In this document: positions 36,447 through 46,040 of the stretch, piece by piece
Layout of the letters: each line of letters starts with the position of its first letter
Position numbering within the stretch: the first letter of the stretch is position 1
NCBI GenBank assembly: GCA_024399035.1
Contig: JAKSID010000015.1
Coordinates: 1 to 56,690, forward strand
Reading direction: 5' to 3'
Length of the DNA stretch: 56,690 bases
Origin: Fibrobacter sp.
GTDB lineage: Bacteria; Fibrobacterota; Fibrobacteria; Fibrobacterales; Fibrobacteraceae
The notes under the pieces: generated by a model
What the model was told of the DNA's origin: nothing
Database searches by the model: none
What the model saw: only the letters and a program-made list of their open reading frames with translations
Position numbers and translations under genes: made by a program

Positions 36447-37817
36447 ATGAGTTTTACTACTAAGATTCTTTGCATTGGCGCGGGCTATGTCGGTGGCCCC
36501 ACTATGACTGTTATCGCCGACAAGTGCCCCGATGTTAAAGTGACTGTTGTGGATATCAACCAGTCTCGCATTGATGCCTGGAACAGCGAAAACCTGCCTA
36601 TTTTTGAACCTGGTCTGGATGATGTGGTGAAGCGTGCTCGTGGCCGCAACCTGTTCTTCAGCACCGATATTCCGGCTGCCATCAAGGAAGCAGACATTAT
36701 ATTCGTTTCTGTGAACACTCCCACTAAGACTTTCGGTCATGGCGCCGGTAAGGCATCCGACCTTCAGTATTGGGAAAAGACAGCTCGCAACATTTTGGAC
36801 ATTGCCGACGAAGGCAAGATCATTGTGGAAAAGTCCACTCTGCCTGTCCGTACCGCAGCTGCCATGGAACGAATCCTGAACTCTAACGACAAGGGCCTCC
36901 ACTTTGAAGTCCTGTCCAACCCGGAATTCCTGGCCGAAGGTACTGCCATTCAGGACCTTTTCGAACCGGACCGCGTTCTTATCGGTAGCCACCAGACTGA
37001 ATCTGGTTTGGCCGCTTGCCAGAAGCTGGTTGATGTCTATGCCCATTGGGTTCCCCGTGATCGCATCCTGACCACCAATCTCTGGAGTTCCGAACTTACC
37101 AAGCTTACTGCAAACGCCTTCTTGGCCCAGCGTATTAGCTCCATTAACTCTATCAGCGCCCTCTGTGAACGTACCGGTGCTGACGTGGATGAAGTCGCCT
37201 ACGTTATGGGCAAGGACAAGCGTATTGGTTCCAAGTTCCTTAAGGCTTCCATCGGTTTCGGTGGTTCCTGCTTCAAGAAGGATATCTTGAACTTGGTATA
37301 CCTGTGTGGCTACTACGGCTTGCCCGAAGTTGCCGCTTACTGGGAAAGCGTTGTAAAGATTAACGAATGGCAGACCCACCGTGTGGTTGACCGCATGCTG
37401 GAAACCATGTTCAACACCATCGCCGGTAAGAAGATTGCCGTGTTCGGTTTTGCCTTCAAGGCAAATACCGGTGACACCCGCGAAAGCCCGGCCAACCTGG
37501 TTGTCCGTGATTTGCTGGCCGAACATGCACTGCCGGTCGTCACCGACCCGAAGGCTATCCCCGATGCCAGGCGTGACCTGAAGGACGTCCTGGATCAAGT
37601 CCAGTTCGAAGAAGATGCCTACAAGGCTGCCGAAGGCGCTCACGCTGTGGTGGTCTGCACCGAATGGAAGTGCTTTGCTGAATTGGATTGGAAGCGTATC
37701 TATGCCTCCATGGCAAAGCCTGCTTTCGTATTTGATGGTCGTAATATTCTTGACGCCGATGCACTTCGCAAGATTGGTTTTGAAGTGACTAGTATCGGTA
37801 AAGGCAAGGCGGAGTAA
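36447..37817 (+). CDS. ugd: UDP-glucose 6-dehydrogenase, animal/plant type
   Basis: This 456-residue cytoplasmic enzyme oxidises UDP-glucose twice with NAD+ to UDP-glucuronate. It has the Rossmann motif GAGYVGGP (12-19) and catalytic C275 in [10 protein letters not shown]. Blocks such as '[13 protein letters not shown]', '[10 protein letters not shown]' (here [10 protein letters not shown]), '[13 protein letters not shown]' and '[15 protein letters not shown]' follow the animal and plant UGDH subfamily closely rather than the shorter common bacterial type. The AlgD-like gene follows five bases later. It supplies a uronic-acid precursor to the glycan locus. Confidence 0.93.
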   Translation: MSFTTKILCIGAGYVGGPTMTVIADKCPDVKVTVVDINQSRIDAWNSENLPIFEPGLDDVVKRARGRNLFFSTDIPAAIKEADIIFVSVNTPTKTFGHGAGKASDLQYWEKTARNILDIADEGKIIVEKSTLPVRTAAAMERILNSNDKGLHFEVLSNPEFLAEGTAIQDLFEPDRVLIGSHQTESGLAACQKLVDVYAHWVPRDRILTTNLWSSELTKLTANAFLAQRISSINSISALCERTGADVDEVAYVMGKDKRIGSKFLKASIGFGGSCFKKDILNLVYLCGYYGLPEVAAYWESVVKINEWQTHRVVDRMLETMFNTIAGKKIAVFGFAFKANTGDTRESPANLVVRDLLAEHALPVVTDPKAIPDARRDLKDVLDQVQFEEDAYKAAEGAHAVVVCTEWKCFAELDWKRIYASMAKPAFVFDGRNILDADALRKIGFEVTSIGKGKAE

Positions 37818-37822
37818 CGCTT

Positions 37823-39136
37823 ATGGCTTCTATTAGCATTTTTGGCCTTGGTTATGTTGGCTGTGTTGGCATTGGTTGTTTCGCAAAGCTGGGACACAGT
37901 GTCATTGGTTGCGATGTAGATAGCAATAAGGTTGCTCGCATTGCAAAGGGCCTTCCGACCATCGTCGAACGCGATATTGAAGAATTGATGAAAGAGGGCT
38001 ATGATGCCGGCTTGATTACTGCAACGATGTCTGCAGAAGAAGCTGTAACAAAGTCCGAGATTACTTTCCTTTGTGTTGGCACTCCTAATGCCCGTGATGG
38101 TCAGCTAGATACAACTTATCTGGTGTCTGCAGCTCGTTCCATTGGTGTGGCTCTTCGTAACAAGACTTTGTTCCACACGGTTGTTATCCGTAGCACCGTG
38201 CCTCCTGGAACCAACGCCATGATCGCAAGGGAAATTGAAAAGGTTTCCGGTCGAGTCGTGAACAAGGATTTCGCCGTGGTTTCCAATCCCGAGTTCTTGC
38301 GTGAAGGCTCTGCTGTTAAGGATTTCTTGAATCCGCCTATTACGGTTATCGGTTCTCAAAACGAAGTTGCTGTTAAGACTCTTCGTGCTTTGTACGAACC
38401 CTTTGGTAGCGAAATTGCCGAAGTGCCTGAAAAGGTTGCTGAAATCATCAAGTTCGTGAACAACTCTTACCATGCCTTGAAGGTTGCCTTCGGTAACGAA
38501 GTCGGTGCAATCTGTAAGACCTTGGGTATCGACAGCCATATGGTGATGAATTTGTTCTGCAAGGACACATCCCTTAACATTTCTCCGTACTACTTTAAGC
38601 CTGGCTTTGCCTACGGTGGTTCTTGCTTGCCTAAGGACCTTAAGGGCTTGAATTTCCTTGCACATTCCAATAATGTGAAGGTTCCTATTCTGGAATCCAT
38701 TGAATGCAGTAATGACAAGCACATTGCTCGCGCAATCGAATTGGCCAAGTCCTATGGTTGCAAAAATGTTGGTGTTATCGGCCTTACCTTTAAGGCTGGT
38801 ACCGACGACTTGAGAAATTCTGCATCCACCCGTTTGGCCGAAGCCTTGATTGGTGCCGGCTACAACGTGAGCATCTTTGACCGTTTCTTGAATATTGCTC
38901 GCGAAAAGGAAACGAACCTGAAGGACCTGAACAAGAGAATTCCTCACTTGTTGCCCCTTTTGAAGGTAAACTCTGAAGAAGTTGTGAAGAATAGTTCCCT
39001 GGTTGTTATTACCGTTCGCAACCCTGAAATTCCTGAACTGATTCGCAAGTATCCTAACGTTCGCTTTATTGATCTGGATCGAGTCAAGGATCCCTCTGTC
39101 GAAACTTTGTCTAACTACGAGGGCTTCTGCTGGTAA
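37823..39136 (+). CDS. AlgD-like GDP-mannose 6-dehydrogenase
   Basis: This 437-residue NAD-dependent nucleotide-sugar dehydrogenase opens with GLGYVGCVGIGC. Catalytic C268 lies in FAYGGSCLPKD, the same position as in Pseudomonas AlgD. 'LNISPYYFKPGFAYGGSCLP' and the C-terminal EGFCW also match AlgD (EGICW). AlgD makes GDP-mannuronate, the alginate precursor; UDP-sugar specificity cannot be excluded. It sits directly after ugd and four bases before a GT4 gene, so the three form an operon. Confidence 0.85.
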   Translation: MASISIFGLGYVGCVGIGCFAKLGHSVIGCDVDSNKVARIAKGLPTIVERDIEELMKEGYDAGLITATMSAEEAVTKSEITFLCVGTPNARDGQLDTTYLVSAARSIGVALRNKTLFHTVVIRSTVPPGTNAMIAREIEKVSGRVVNKDFAVVSNPEFLREGSAVKDFLNPPITVIGSQNEVAVKTLRALYEPFGSEIAEVPEKVAEIIKFVNNSYHALKVAFGNEVGAICKTLGIDSHMVMNLFCKDTSLNISPYYFKPGFAYGGSCLPKDLKGLNFLAHSNNVKVPILESIECSNDKHIARAIELAKSYGCKNVGVIGLTFKAGTDDLRNSASTRLAEALIGAGYNVSIFDRFLNIAREKETNLKDLNKRIPHLLPLLKVNSEEVVKNSSLVVITVRNPEIPELIRKYPNVRFIDLDRVKDPSVETLSNYEGFCW

Positions 39137-39139
39137 TTT

Positions 39140-40342
39140 ATGTCTGAATTGTTTGGGAAAAAAGTCTGCATTGTCGTAGAAAACTTGCCGGTGCCTTTTG
39201 ATAGGCGAGTTTGGCAGGAAGCTACTTCTTTGCATGAGGCCGGCGCAGAGGTTACTGTTATTTGTCCGCAGACAAAGAAGTATCCTTTGGAATACGAGGA
39301 ACTTGACGGTATCAAGATTTATCGTCATCCTCTGCCTGAGGCAAAGAGAACCTTGGATTATTTCAAGGAATATTTCTGCGCTCTTTATCATGAATTCCGT
39401 TTGCTTCTCAAGGTTTTCCGTAAGCAAGGTGTGCAGGATGTTATCCACGCCTGCAATCCGCCTGACTTGATCTTCATTGCGGCTTTCCCGTTCTACGCTC
39501 TTACTCGTTGTAAGTTCCTTTTTGACCATCACGACATTAACCCGGAACTCTGGATTGCCAAGTTCGGCAAGAAAGGCTTGGGCTATCGTGCAATGCTCCT
39601 GGTGGAACGTTTGACTTATTTCTTTGCAAAGCATGCCATCGTCACCAACGAATCCTATAAGGAAATCGCAATGCGTCGTGGCAAGAAGCGTGAAGAAGAT
39701 GTTACCGTTGTGCGTAGCGGTCCCAATATTCAGAAACTTAAGATTGGCCCTGCCAAGGAAGAAGTCAAGAAGGGCTTCAAGCATCTGGTGGGCTACATCG
39801 GTGTCATGGGCAAGCAGGAAGGTATTGATCTTCTGCTCCAGTCCGTAGATTACATCGTCAACAAGAAGGGCCGTAAGGACGTTCGCTTCTGCATTATGGG
39901 CGGTGGTCCTTCCCTGGATGAACTTCGCGAATTGAACAAGACCATGGGCCTTGAAGAATACGTGGAATTCCCGGGTCGTGTCAGTGATGAGTATCTTGCC
40001 GATGTCTTGAACACTGCGGATGTTTGTGTCAATCCGGATCTTCCTTCTGAAATGAATGATAAGTCCACCATGAACAAGATCATGGAGTACATGGCTTTTG
40101 GTAAGCCTATTGTCCAGTTCACTTTGAAGGAAGGCAAGTTCAGTGCCCAGGAAGCTTCTCTCTATGCTGAAAACACCAGCACGGAAGATTTTGCTGAAAA
40201 GATCCTGTGGCTCCTTGAAAATCCTGAAAAGGCTGCTGAAATGGGCAAGTTCGGCCGCAATCGCGTGGTGAATGAACTATGCTGGGATTTCGAAAAGCCT
40301 AAGCTTATCGGTGCTTACAAGAAACTGTTGAAACTCATGTAA
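39140..40342 (+). CDS. Family 4 glycosyltransferase
   Basis: This 400-residue GT-B enzyme begins 'KVCIVVENLPVPFDRRVWQEA', typical of WbuB/FnlA-cluster GT4 enzymes. The C-terminal donor-binding half has 'GYIGVMGKQEGIDLLLQSVDYI' and the E-x7-E region NKIMEYMAFGKP. It should transfer a sugar from an NDP-sugar to a lipid-linked acceptor at the cytoplasmic membrane. It follows the two dehydrogenases with a three-base gap, so it may use one of their uronates; this is inference. Confidence 0.88.
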   Translation: MSELFGKKVCIVVENLPVPFDRRVWQEATSLHEAGAEVTVICPQTKKYPLEYEELDGIKIYRHPLPEAKRTLDYFKEYFCALYHEFRLLLKVFRKQGVQDVIHACNPPDLIFIAAFPFYALTRCKFLFDHHDINPELWIAKFGKKGLGYRAMLLVERLTYFFAKHAIVTNESYKEIAMRRGKKREEDVTVVRSGPNIQKLKIGPAKEEVKKGFKHLVGYIGVMGKQEGIDLLLQSVDYIVNKKGRKDVRFCIMGGGPSLDELRELNKTMGLEEYVEFPGRVSDEYLADVLNTADVCVNPDLPSEMNDKSTMNKIMEYMAFGKPIVQFTLKEGKFSAQEASLYAENTSTEDFAEKILWLLENPEKAAEMGKFGRNRVVNELCWDFEKPKLIGAYKKLLKLM

Positions 40343-40343
40343 G

Positions 40344-42554
40344 CTATTCAAAAATAGCTGTATAGGAATCCCCGTCTTCTGGTGAAACCAGGCGGGGATT
40401 TTCTTTGTTTCCGTCGCTCCATTTTTTGAACACGGAACCGTTTATGTTAGGAATTGCCTCTAAAAGCAAGTCGTTTCCTTCAAAGAAATTGCCTTCGTAA
40501 TTTGAGTAGTTGGGGAGTTCCAGCCCGTCAACAGTAATATAGCCATCGCCTTTTACGGAGAATGAGACGGAAATGTCATCGCCCAGTTTAAATTCCTCTC
40601 GGTAATCATCGCGGACAGAAATATCCCTTTCTCTGGCCCATTGGAGGATTGCGTTGCCATTCTTTGTAACCCCCCTGCGGGGGAACCTTTCCATGTCTCG
40701 ATCCATTTCCTTGGAATCTATTTTATCAAGGATCTTGTTGACGATCTTGGTGAGGTTCTCTGCATTAAAGTAGGTGTTAAAGAGAATGGCGGACTGATTG
40801 ACAAATGCTCTTCTGAAATGGGGATTCTTGTAGAATTGGGTGAAAATTTCAGCAAAGGTTGTTTCGCCGGAATATTTTCGAATCCAGTCAAAAATATTTC
40901 TGTTGCTGTTTTTCCATCCCGACATGTCTCTGTCGAATCCAAGATCGATGTCATAGGCCATGAATTTCCATGGGGTCTGGGAGGACTTCCAGGCGCGTAC
41001 ATTATTTGAAGGCCAGTCGTCATTTAGAGAATAAATTTCAAAGGCCATATAGCCTATGTAATTGTTGATGTCCAAACGGGTTTCCAAGGATTGGATGTCC
41101 TGGCGCTTAGAATAGTTGGTTTGGCCGATGGATTTCATTAAATCTTCATAGTCATCGACGTCTTTTCCGCCGATGCTTTTTTGGCGATGCTCGACGACGG
41201 TGACTTCTTCTGCATCAATGTCATAATTTGTTTCGACAAAGTCTTTATCCAGTTTTTCACGAATGTTGTGAATTCCGTAGTATTCGCCGTTGTAGAAAAC
41301 GATGACGGGCTGGGATCGTTGATAGTCAATGCCTGTGCCTTCTAGCATACTGGTGAATGCTGCGTCTCCGAGATAATCCTGATTATAGCGGTTCCCCATA
41401 TTCCTTAAACGGAAAGCCTTGAATTTGTTAACCTTGGGACGGACATCGAAAAGTTTGTATTTAAGTCGTCCGTCTTGATACTTTTCACGCATTTCGATGT
41501 TGACGGATTTCTTGGGGAAGTATCGGGTGCAGGCTCCCGCAATTGAAATCCCTGCGTCAATTTCAAAGCTTTTCTTTTGGGTGGAACTGCCGTCTACAAA
41601 GTATTCCACATGGACGGGATATTCCGTATCCTTAAGATATCCTTCTTCATGGTCGGTATTGGTGCAAGAATGGTTGTCAAAGTAGTAAGTGTCCTTGAAG
41701 AAAGACGGGTCTACGCTGACAGAGACGATGGGCATTTTGACGTCTTCATCAATGAAATACGAGTTTGTTGTGATTTCTGTTGTTAGAGAACCTTTTTTAT
41801 AGGTTGCGCAACGGAGAGACGTGTTTTTCTTGATGACGAGCTTTTCACCGACTGTGGGGGAGTTTTCATTGGGAATACTACCGTCTTGTGTGCAACGAAT
41901 AGTTTCTCCGTCGGCAGTTTTGGGGAACTTGATTTCTACGGAATCTTTGAAAAAGCCGGCGCTTGTTTCTATAGTTACAGAGGGGGCGATGCTTTCGTTC
42001 CACGCGGAATCATTGTTTGTTGACTTTGGCGAGGGCTCTCCATAGTAGCCCCATATTCCGTCTTCATTTATGCCGTAGCTAATTCCGCTGGACATGCCGG
42101 GGTAGGTGACGGAATCGATGATGTCTAGCTGGTTGCTCAAAAGGAAAAGTGATCCGCCATCATCCTTTAATTTCAAATTGACGTGGTCTTTTTCGCCTTT
42201 TTTGCAGAAAAATAGGATGCTACTTGAATTGGCCTTGATTTTTCCGGTTTTAAATTCCCATTTTTTGGGGTTTTCCAGGTCGTCTGTTAGATAGAGGTGC
42301 TTTAAGTATACGGTTTCGTCGCTTGTATTTTGTAATTCCACCCAGCCAGGGGTGTTTCCCTCTTCGTCTTCTAAATCGATATTGTGAATTTGAATTTCGG
42401 CGAACCTAATGGGGCACTCGATGTTGCTTTCGGAATCGACTTGTGCATAGGAGGCTTCTTCTGTAGATGTTGCGCAACCAGAAAAAAATACGCATAATAG
42501 TGCGGACAGAAGGATTAGATGGGAGGGCCTCAGAAGGGGTTCCGGTTTTATCAC
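40344..42554 (-). CDS. Second CotH-kinase family lipoprotein
   Basis: The protein has 736 residues from a GTG start at 42554, with AAGGAAAA upstream. It has a lipobox FFSGC (C27), a lamin-tail-like domain (about 48-150; 'TPGWVELQNTSDETVYLKHL'), a HEX/beta module (about 185-255) and a CotH kinase domain (about 290-630). The CotH domain has 'FYNGEYYGIHNIREK' and AYDIDLGFD. A C-terminal GDGYITVDG ... KKWSDGN module matches that of the 33590 paralogue. It is transcribed against the neighbouring glycan genes and ends one base after the GT4 stop codon. Surface kinase function is inferred. Confidence 0.84.
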   Translation of the reverse strand: MIKPEPLLRPSHLILLSALLCVFFSGCATSTEEASYAQVDSESNIECPIRFAEIQIHNIDLEDEEGNTPGWVELQNTSDETVYLKHLYLTDDLENPKKWEFKTGKIKANSSSILFFCKKGEKDHVNLKLKDDGGSLFLLSNQLDIIDSVTYPGMSSGISYGINEDGIWGYYGEPSPKSTNNDSAWNESIAPSVTIETSAGFFKDSVEIKFPKTADGETIRCTQDGSIPNENSPTVGEKLVIKKNTSLRCATYKKGSLTTEITTNSYFIDEDVKMPIVSVSVDPSFFKDTYYFDNHSCTNTDHEEGYLKDTEYPVHVEYFVDGSSTQKKSFEIDAGISIAGACTRYFPKKSVNIEMREKYQDGRLKYKLFDVRPKVNKFKAFRLRNMGNRYNQDYLGDAAFTSMLEGTGIDYQRSQPVIVFYNGEYYGIHNIREKLDKDFVETNYDIDAEEVTVVEHRQKSIGGKDVDDYEDLMKSIGQTNYSKRQDIQSLETRLDINNYIGYMAFEIYSLNDDWPSNNVRAWKSSQTPWKFMAYDIDLGFDRDMSGWKNSNRNIFDWIRKYSGETTFAEIFTQFYKNPHFRRAFVNQSAILFNTYFNAENLTKIVNKILDKIDSKEMDRDMERFPRRGVTKNGNAILQWARERDISVRDDYREEFKLGDDISVSFSVKGDGYITVDGLELPNYSNYEGNFFEGNDLLLEAIPNINGSVFKKWSDGNKENPRLVSPEDGDSYTAIFE
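40367..40404 (+). terminator. Terminator embedded in the convergent CotH gene
   Basis: AATCCCCG and CGGGGATT form an 8-bp outer stem with an inner CTGGT-GAA-ACCAG stem, followed by TTTCTTTG. It lies 25 bases after the GT4 stop codon and inside the last codons of the minus-strand CotH gene. A small AGCTATT/AATAGCT hairpin (40342-40359) precedes it. Confidence 0.7.
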
Positions 42555-42739
42555 GATTGGTTTTCCTTGTATTAGTTTGTTTGCCCTCCTAATCCCTTTG
42601 GAAATTTATAATTTGTAATAACAAAAATCAACTTTTTTTCGACTTGTTTGAGCCTAGCTCGTATTTTTCGTTGTCTAGGGACTTCGTCTGTAGACTTTGT
42701 TGAGTTGTGCCGTAATCTATTTTCTATTTTTATGGTGGT
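42555..42739. promoter_or_regulatory. Divergent gap between CotH and heparinase-family genes
   Basis: This AT-rich 185-base region must hold promoters for both genes. I see TATAATTTGTAA (about 42607-42618) and runs of T but no clear box, riboswitch or terminator. Confidence 0.3.
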
Positions 42740-44638
42740 ATGTCTTTAGCTTGGTATATTCAGCGTATAAAAACGTTCTCCCCGGAAGAGATCCTGTTTC
42801 GTGTGGGGCAACGCTTTCGTACCCATGTACTTGATAAGCGTTTGCTGAAAAACGATACTGCATCTGTGGCCTTGCCGTCTTGTGCCATGGTGGCTGATGA
42901 AAACCAACATTTAGAATATCCCATTTTTGAAAAATCCGTAGATATTTTCAAGTCCATAGATTGGCATCTGGATTTGTCTTCGGGAAGACGTTTTCCGAAG
43001 TCCTTTGCTCACAAGATCAATATCCGTTCCGATGAGTTTGGCAGTGCCAAGCATGTGTGGGAAGTGAACCGTCAGTTATTCCTGGTCCACATAGCAAAGC
43101 TTTATAGCGAGTCTCTTGATCGCAGGTTCCTGGAACTGATGATGTATCATCTGACGAGTTGGAAAAATGAAAATCCTTACTTGCTGGGTGTGAACTGGTA
43201 CAGCAATATTGAAGTGAACATTCGCCTGATCAACTGGGCGTACTGTTGGAAACTTCTGGATGCAGAAACGTTGTTGAAGACGGATCAGGAATTTGCAAAG
43301 TTCGCTAGGGAAGTGTGGCTTCCCTTGGTTTTTGAACATGCGGAGTATTCCTATAAGCATCCGTCGTTGTATTCCTCTGCGAACAATCATTTGATTTCTG
43401 AATACGCGGGCTTGTTTATTGCAACTTGCTGCTGGGATGTTCCTCAACGAGAAAAGCGCCGCGCCTATGCTAAGGCCGGTCTGGAACGTGAAATCCTGCT
43501 GCAGAATTCTCCCGATGGTGTGAACCGCGAAGAGGCTGCAGAATACATCCAGTTCATTGATGATTTCTTCCTGTTGGCTGCGGTGGCCGGCGATGCCGCA
43601 GGTTGTCCCTTCTCTAATGCCTACAAGGAACGTATGCATCAGATGGGCCGCTACCTGAATGCCATGCTGGATGTGAACTACAATTATCCGATGTATGGTG
43701 ATGGGGACGACGGATTCCTGCTGCGCCCCGATGCCGGCGGCCATTTCAACAACTTTAGGTCTTTGCTGACCGCATTCGCCACTTACTTTAATGATTCCAC
43801 CTTGAAGCGTTCTGACGCCCTTTGGGATGACAAGAACCAACTGATTTTTGGAAATCAGGGCAAGGCTACTTTTGACGCTCTGGAACCTTGCGGGGGCAAT
43901 CCTGACAAGAATGTGTTCTTTACTGAAAGCGGTCATTACATTTTCAGAAAAGCTGGTGCAGGAAAGGAAACCTTCCTCCATTTTGATGCCGCTCCTCTGG
44001 GTTTCTTGAGCATTGCTGCACACGGTCATGCAGACGCCTTAAGCTTTATCTTGCATGTGGATGGTTTACCTGTTATGGTGGATTCGGGTACGTTTACATA
44101 CCACACCCACAAGGAATGGCGCAAGTATTTTATGGGAACGATTGCCCACAATACGGTTCGTGTGAATGGAGTAAATCAGTCCACTCAGGCTGGACCTACC
44201 ATGTGGCTAAACCACTTCAAATGCAATGTGCATCAGGTCGAAAAGGAATCTGTTTCTGCAAGCCATAGTGGTTACGATAAGTTAGGCGTGAATCATTCTC
44301 GTCAGGTCACTTTTAATCGCGAACAGGACGAATTTGTCATTAAGGATTTCTTGAAGGGAAGCGTTGGTTTCAGTGTCGAGATTCCTTTCCATTTCCATCC
44401 TGATGCAGAAATTCATGAAGTTTCTAAGGGTACTTTTGAAGTGTCTGTTCCAGGGGCCCGCAAGGTTCAAGTATGCACGGATCCTGCCTTGGATTATCGT
44501 GTGGCAACTGGTGAAGAAAATCCTATGTTGGGATGGTACTCCGATCATTTCGGTGAGAAAGTCCCTTGCAAGGTAATTTATGCTAGCAAGGAATGTAAGG
44601 GTACATCAAGTTTTGAAACTAAGATAAAGATTCTCTAA
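42740..44638 (+). CDS. Heparinase II/III family protein
   Basis: This 632-residue protein has an alpha-helical N-terminal toroid (about 40-370) and a C-terminal beta-sandwich (about 390-625) with 'AHGHADALSFILHVDGLPVMVDSGTFTYH' and 'GTIAHNTVRVNG', the family signatures. Enzymes of this family cleave uronic-acid-containing chains by beta-elimination. No signal peptide is evident, as is common for homologues found inside capsule/exopolysaccharide loci, where their role is unclear. It ends with a four-base stop-to-stop overlap with the convergent Wzy-like gene. Confidence 0.85.
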   Translation: MSLAWYIQRIKTFSPEEILFRVGQRFRTHVLDKRLLKNDTASVALPSCAMVADENQHLEYPIFEKSVDIFKSIDWHLDLSSGRRFPKSFAHKINIRSDEFGSAKHVWEVNRQLFLVHIAKLYSESLDRRFLELMMYHLTSWKNENPYLLGVNWYSNIEVNIRLINWAYCWKLLDAETLLKTDQEFAKFAREVWLPLVFEHAEYSYKHPSLYSSANNHLISEYAGLFIATCCWDVPQREKRRAYAKAGLEREILLQNSPDGVNREEAAEYIQFIDDFFLLAAVAGDAAGCPFSNAYKERMHQMGRYLNAMLDVNYNYPMYGDGDDGFLLRPDAGGHFNNFRSLLTAFATYFNDSTLKRSDALWDDKNQLIFGNQGKATFDALEPCGGNPDKNVFFTESGHYIFRKAGAGKETFLHFDAAPLGFLSIAAHGHADALSFILHVDGLPVMVDSGTFTYHTHKEWRKYFMGTIAHNTVRVNGVNQSTQAGPTMWLNHFKCNVHQVEKESVSASHSGYDKLGVNHSRQVTFNREQDEFVIKDFLKGSVGFSVEIPFHFHPDAEIHEVSKGTFEVSVPGARKVQVCTDPALDYRVATGEENPMLGWYSDHFGEKVPCKVIYASKECKGTSSFETKIKIL

Positions 44639-45966
44639 TCTTCATCCAAAACTTCGCTTTCAATTTCTTCTAGTTCGTCTTCCTTATCTTCTGCAGGAAT
44701 CAAATTACCTAGCATTAAACCTTCTAACAAGAAGGCAAAAGCAGTATTGTTTCCGATATGTCCAGATAAGGTGAAGAATAGGGTTGTTGTTAGGATTAAT
44801 GTGTATCCTGCAAACCCGCAGTAATTCTTTGAACGCCTTCTAAAGACTGCTATAAAGAACCATAGGGCGAATAGATAGTACACCCCAAGACCGACGAATC
44901 CGTAGTCGATAAGAGACCTATAGATGATGGATTCCAATCCGCCGATTGTGGCGTCGTTAATGGGACGGCCGTCTTCGTCGTAGTCAAATACGTTTTTTGT
45001 GTATCCCACGCCATTTCCTAGAATGGGGCTTTTTTGTATTTGAACGAGCGTAAATAGCAACTGTTGCTGTCGCAGAGTCAGGGAACTGCCTTTGCTCTGT
45101 TGTGAAAATTCATCAATAATGACGTTGACGTATAGCGTTGCAAAAACGATGCAGAGGCCAACACAAGCGATTTTGAGAAGAATGTGTCTTTTTCGAAGAA
45201 AAAGAATTGCAATACCTAAGGCTGCGCAGACCATGGCTGTGCGAGAACCGCTGAGGAAAATATTGGTGCCGAGTAGCCCGTATAAAATAATTAAGTGAGA
45301 TTTTTTCCAGTTGGGATTATTCCAGAGAGAGCCGAACAGAACGGTAAGGCATGTGAGTAATGTCCCGTATGCCGTGGGATGGGCCGTAGTCAAAGTAGCT
45401 CTGATTCTGTAGTCCTGGATGCAAGTGATGATATCATCCAGCGAGTAGTATCCGGTGTAAATGGGGAATGCACGACAGATGTATGTGTAGGGATAGTTTC
45501 CTTGAAGAATGATCTCAATAATGCCGAGAATACATATGGCAACGGCGATGAAATAGACTTTTTTTAGAATTTCGGAAATGTCGGTGTGTCTTGCTACAAG
45601 GTATGAAGCGAAAATGTAGCCATACAACTCAATGAATTCTCGGGTGGCAGCATAGAACTGCTTTGCGTCGAATCCTTCATTTATGTATACCGATGCAAAA
45701 TGGCAAATCAGTAAGATAAATAGGGGAAACTTCAAAGGGAAAGACTTGATGTCGTCTGGTAAGGATCTATAATCCTTGACTAGGGTGACGGCAAAGAAGC
45801 CGTAGAGGAACAGGTCCATTGGCCTGAGTGTGGGTGACTGAAGGAAACTGATTCCAAGTGGAAAGAGAATCGTGCCTGCAAGAAGTGACAAATAACGTAC
45901 CTGCCAAGAACCGATGGCAAGCAACAGTAATAGACCGAAAAGGATTCCGTAAACAACAATAGTCAT
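44635..45966 (-). CDS. O-antigen ligase/polymerase-like membrane protein
   Basis: This is a 443-residue protein with about eleven or twelve hydrophobic segments and a large periplasmic loop near the middle to C-terminal part ('PILGNGVGYTKNVFDYDEDG'). It resembles Wzy/WaaL-type proteins that polymerise or ligate lipid-linked glycans at the periplasmic face. The acidic C-terminal tail (EDKEDELEEIESEVLDED) is cytoplasmic. The ATG at 45966 is preferred over a TTG 39 bases upstream. It is divergent from glf with 74 bases between. Confidence 0.78.
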   Translation of the reverse strand: MTIVVYGILFGLLLLLAIGSWQVRYLSLLAGTILFPLGISFLQSPTLRPMDLFLYGFFAVTLVKDYRSLPDDIKSFPLKFPLFILLICHFASVYINEGFDAKQFYAATREFIELYGYIFASYLVARHTDISEILKKVYFIAVAICILGIIEIILQGNYPYTYICRAFPIYTGYYSLDDIITCIQDYRIRATLTTAHPTAYGTLLTCLTVLFGSLWNNPNWKKSHLIILYGLLGTNIFLSGSRTAMVCAALGIAILFLRKRHILLKIACVGLCIVFATLYVNVIIDEFSQQSKGSSLTLRQQQLLFTLVQIQKSPILGNGVGYTKNVFDYDEDGRPINDATIGGLESIIYRSLIDYGFVGLGVYYLFALWFFIAVFRRRSKNYCGFAGYTLILTTTLFFTLSGHIGNNTAFAFLLEGLMLGNLIPAEDKEDELEEIESEVLDED

Positions 45967-45983
45967 GGCAGGCTTCTTTTGCC

Positions 45984-45991
45984 CTAATATA
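45984..45991 (-). promoter_or_regulatory. TATATTAG box before the Wzy-like gene
   Basis: On the minus strand TATATTAG lies 18 bases before the chosen ATG. It is a variant of the recurring box in the glf/wzy divergent gap. Confidence 0.35.
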
Positions 45992-46025
45992 GAAATAATC
46001 CGCAATGAAATTTTTTGAGATTAAC

Positions 46026-46033
46026 TAAATTTG
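46026..46033 (+). promoter_or_regulatory. TAAATTTG box before glf
   Basis: TAAATTTG ends eight bases before the ATG at 46041. Nearly the same 19-base block (TTGAnATTnnCTAAATTTG) occurs before ugd. No Shine-Dalgarno sequence is visible between box and ATG. Confidence 0.5.
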
Positions 46034-46040
46034 AATTGCT

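Noticed and set aside
38105..39784. 559-codon antisense frame across the AlgD-like and GT4 genes
   Set aside because: It spans two well-supported genes on the other strand and has no protein signature.
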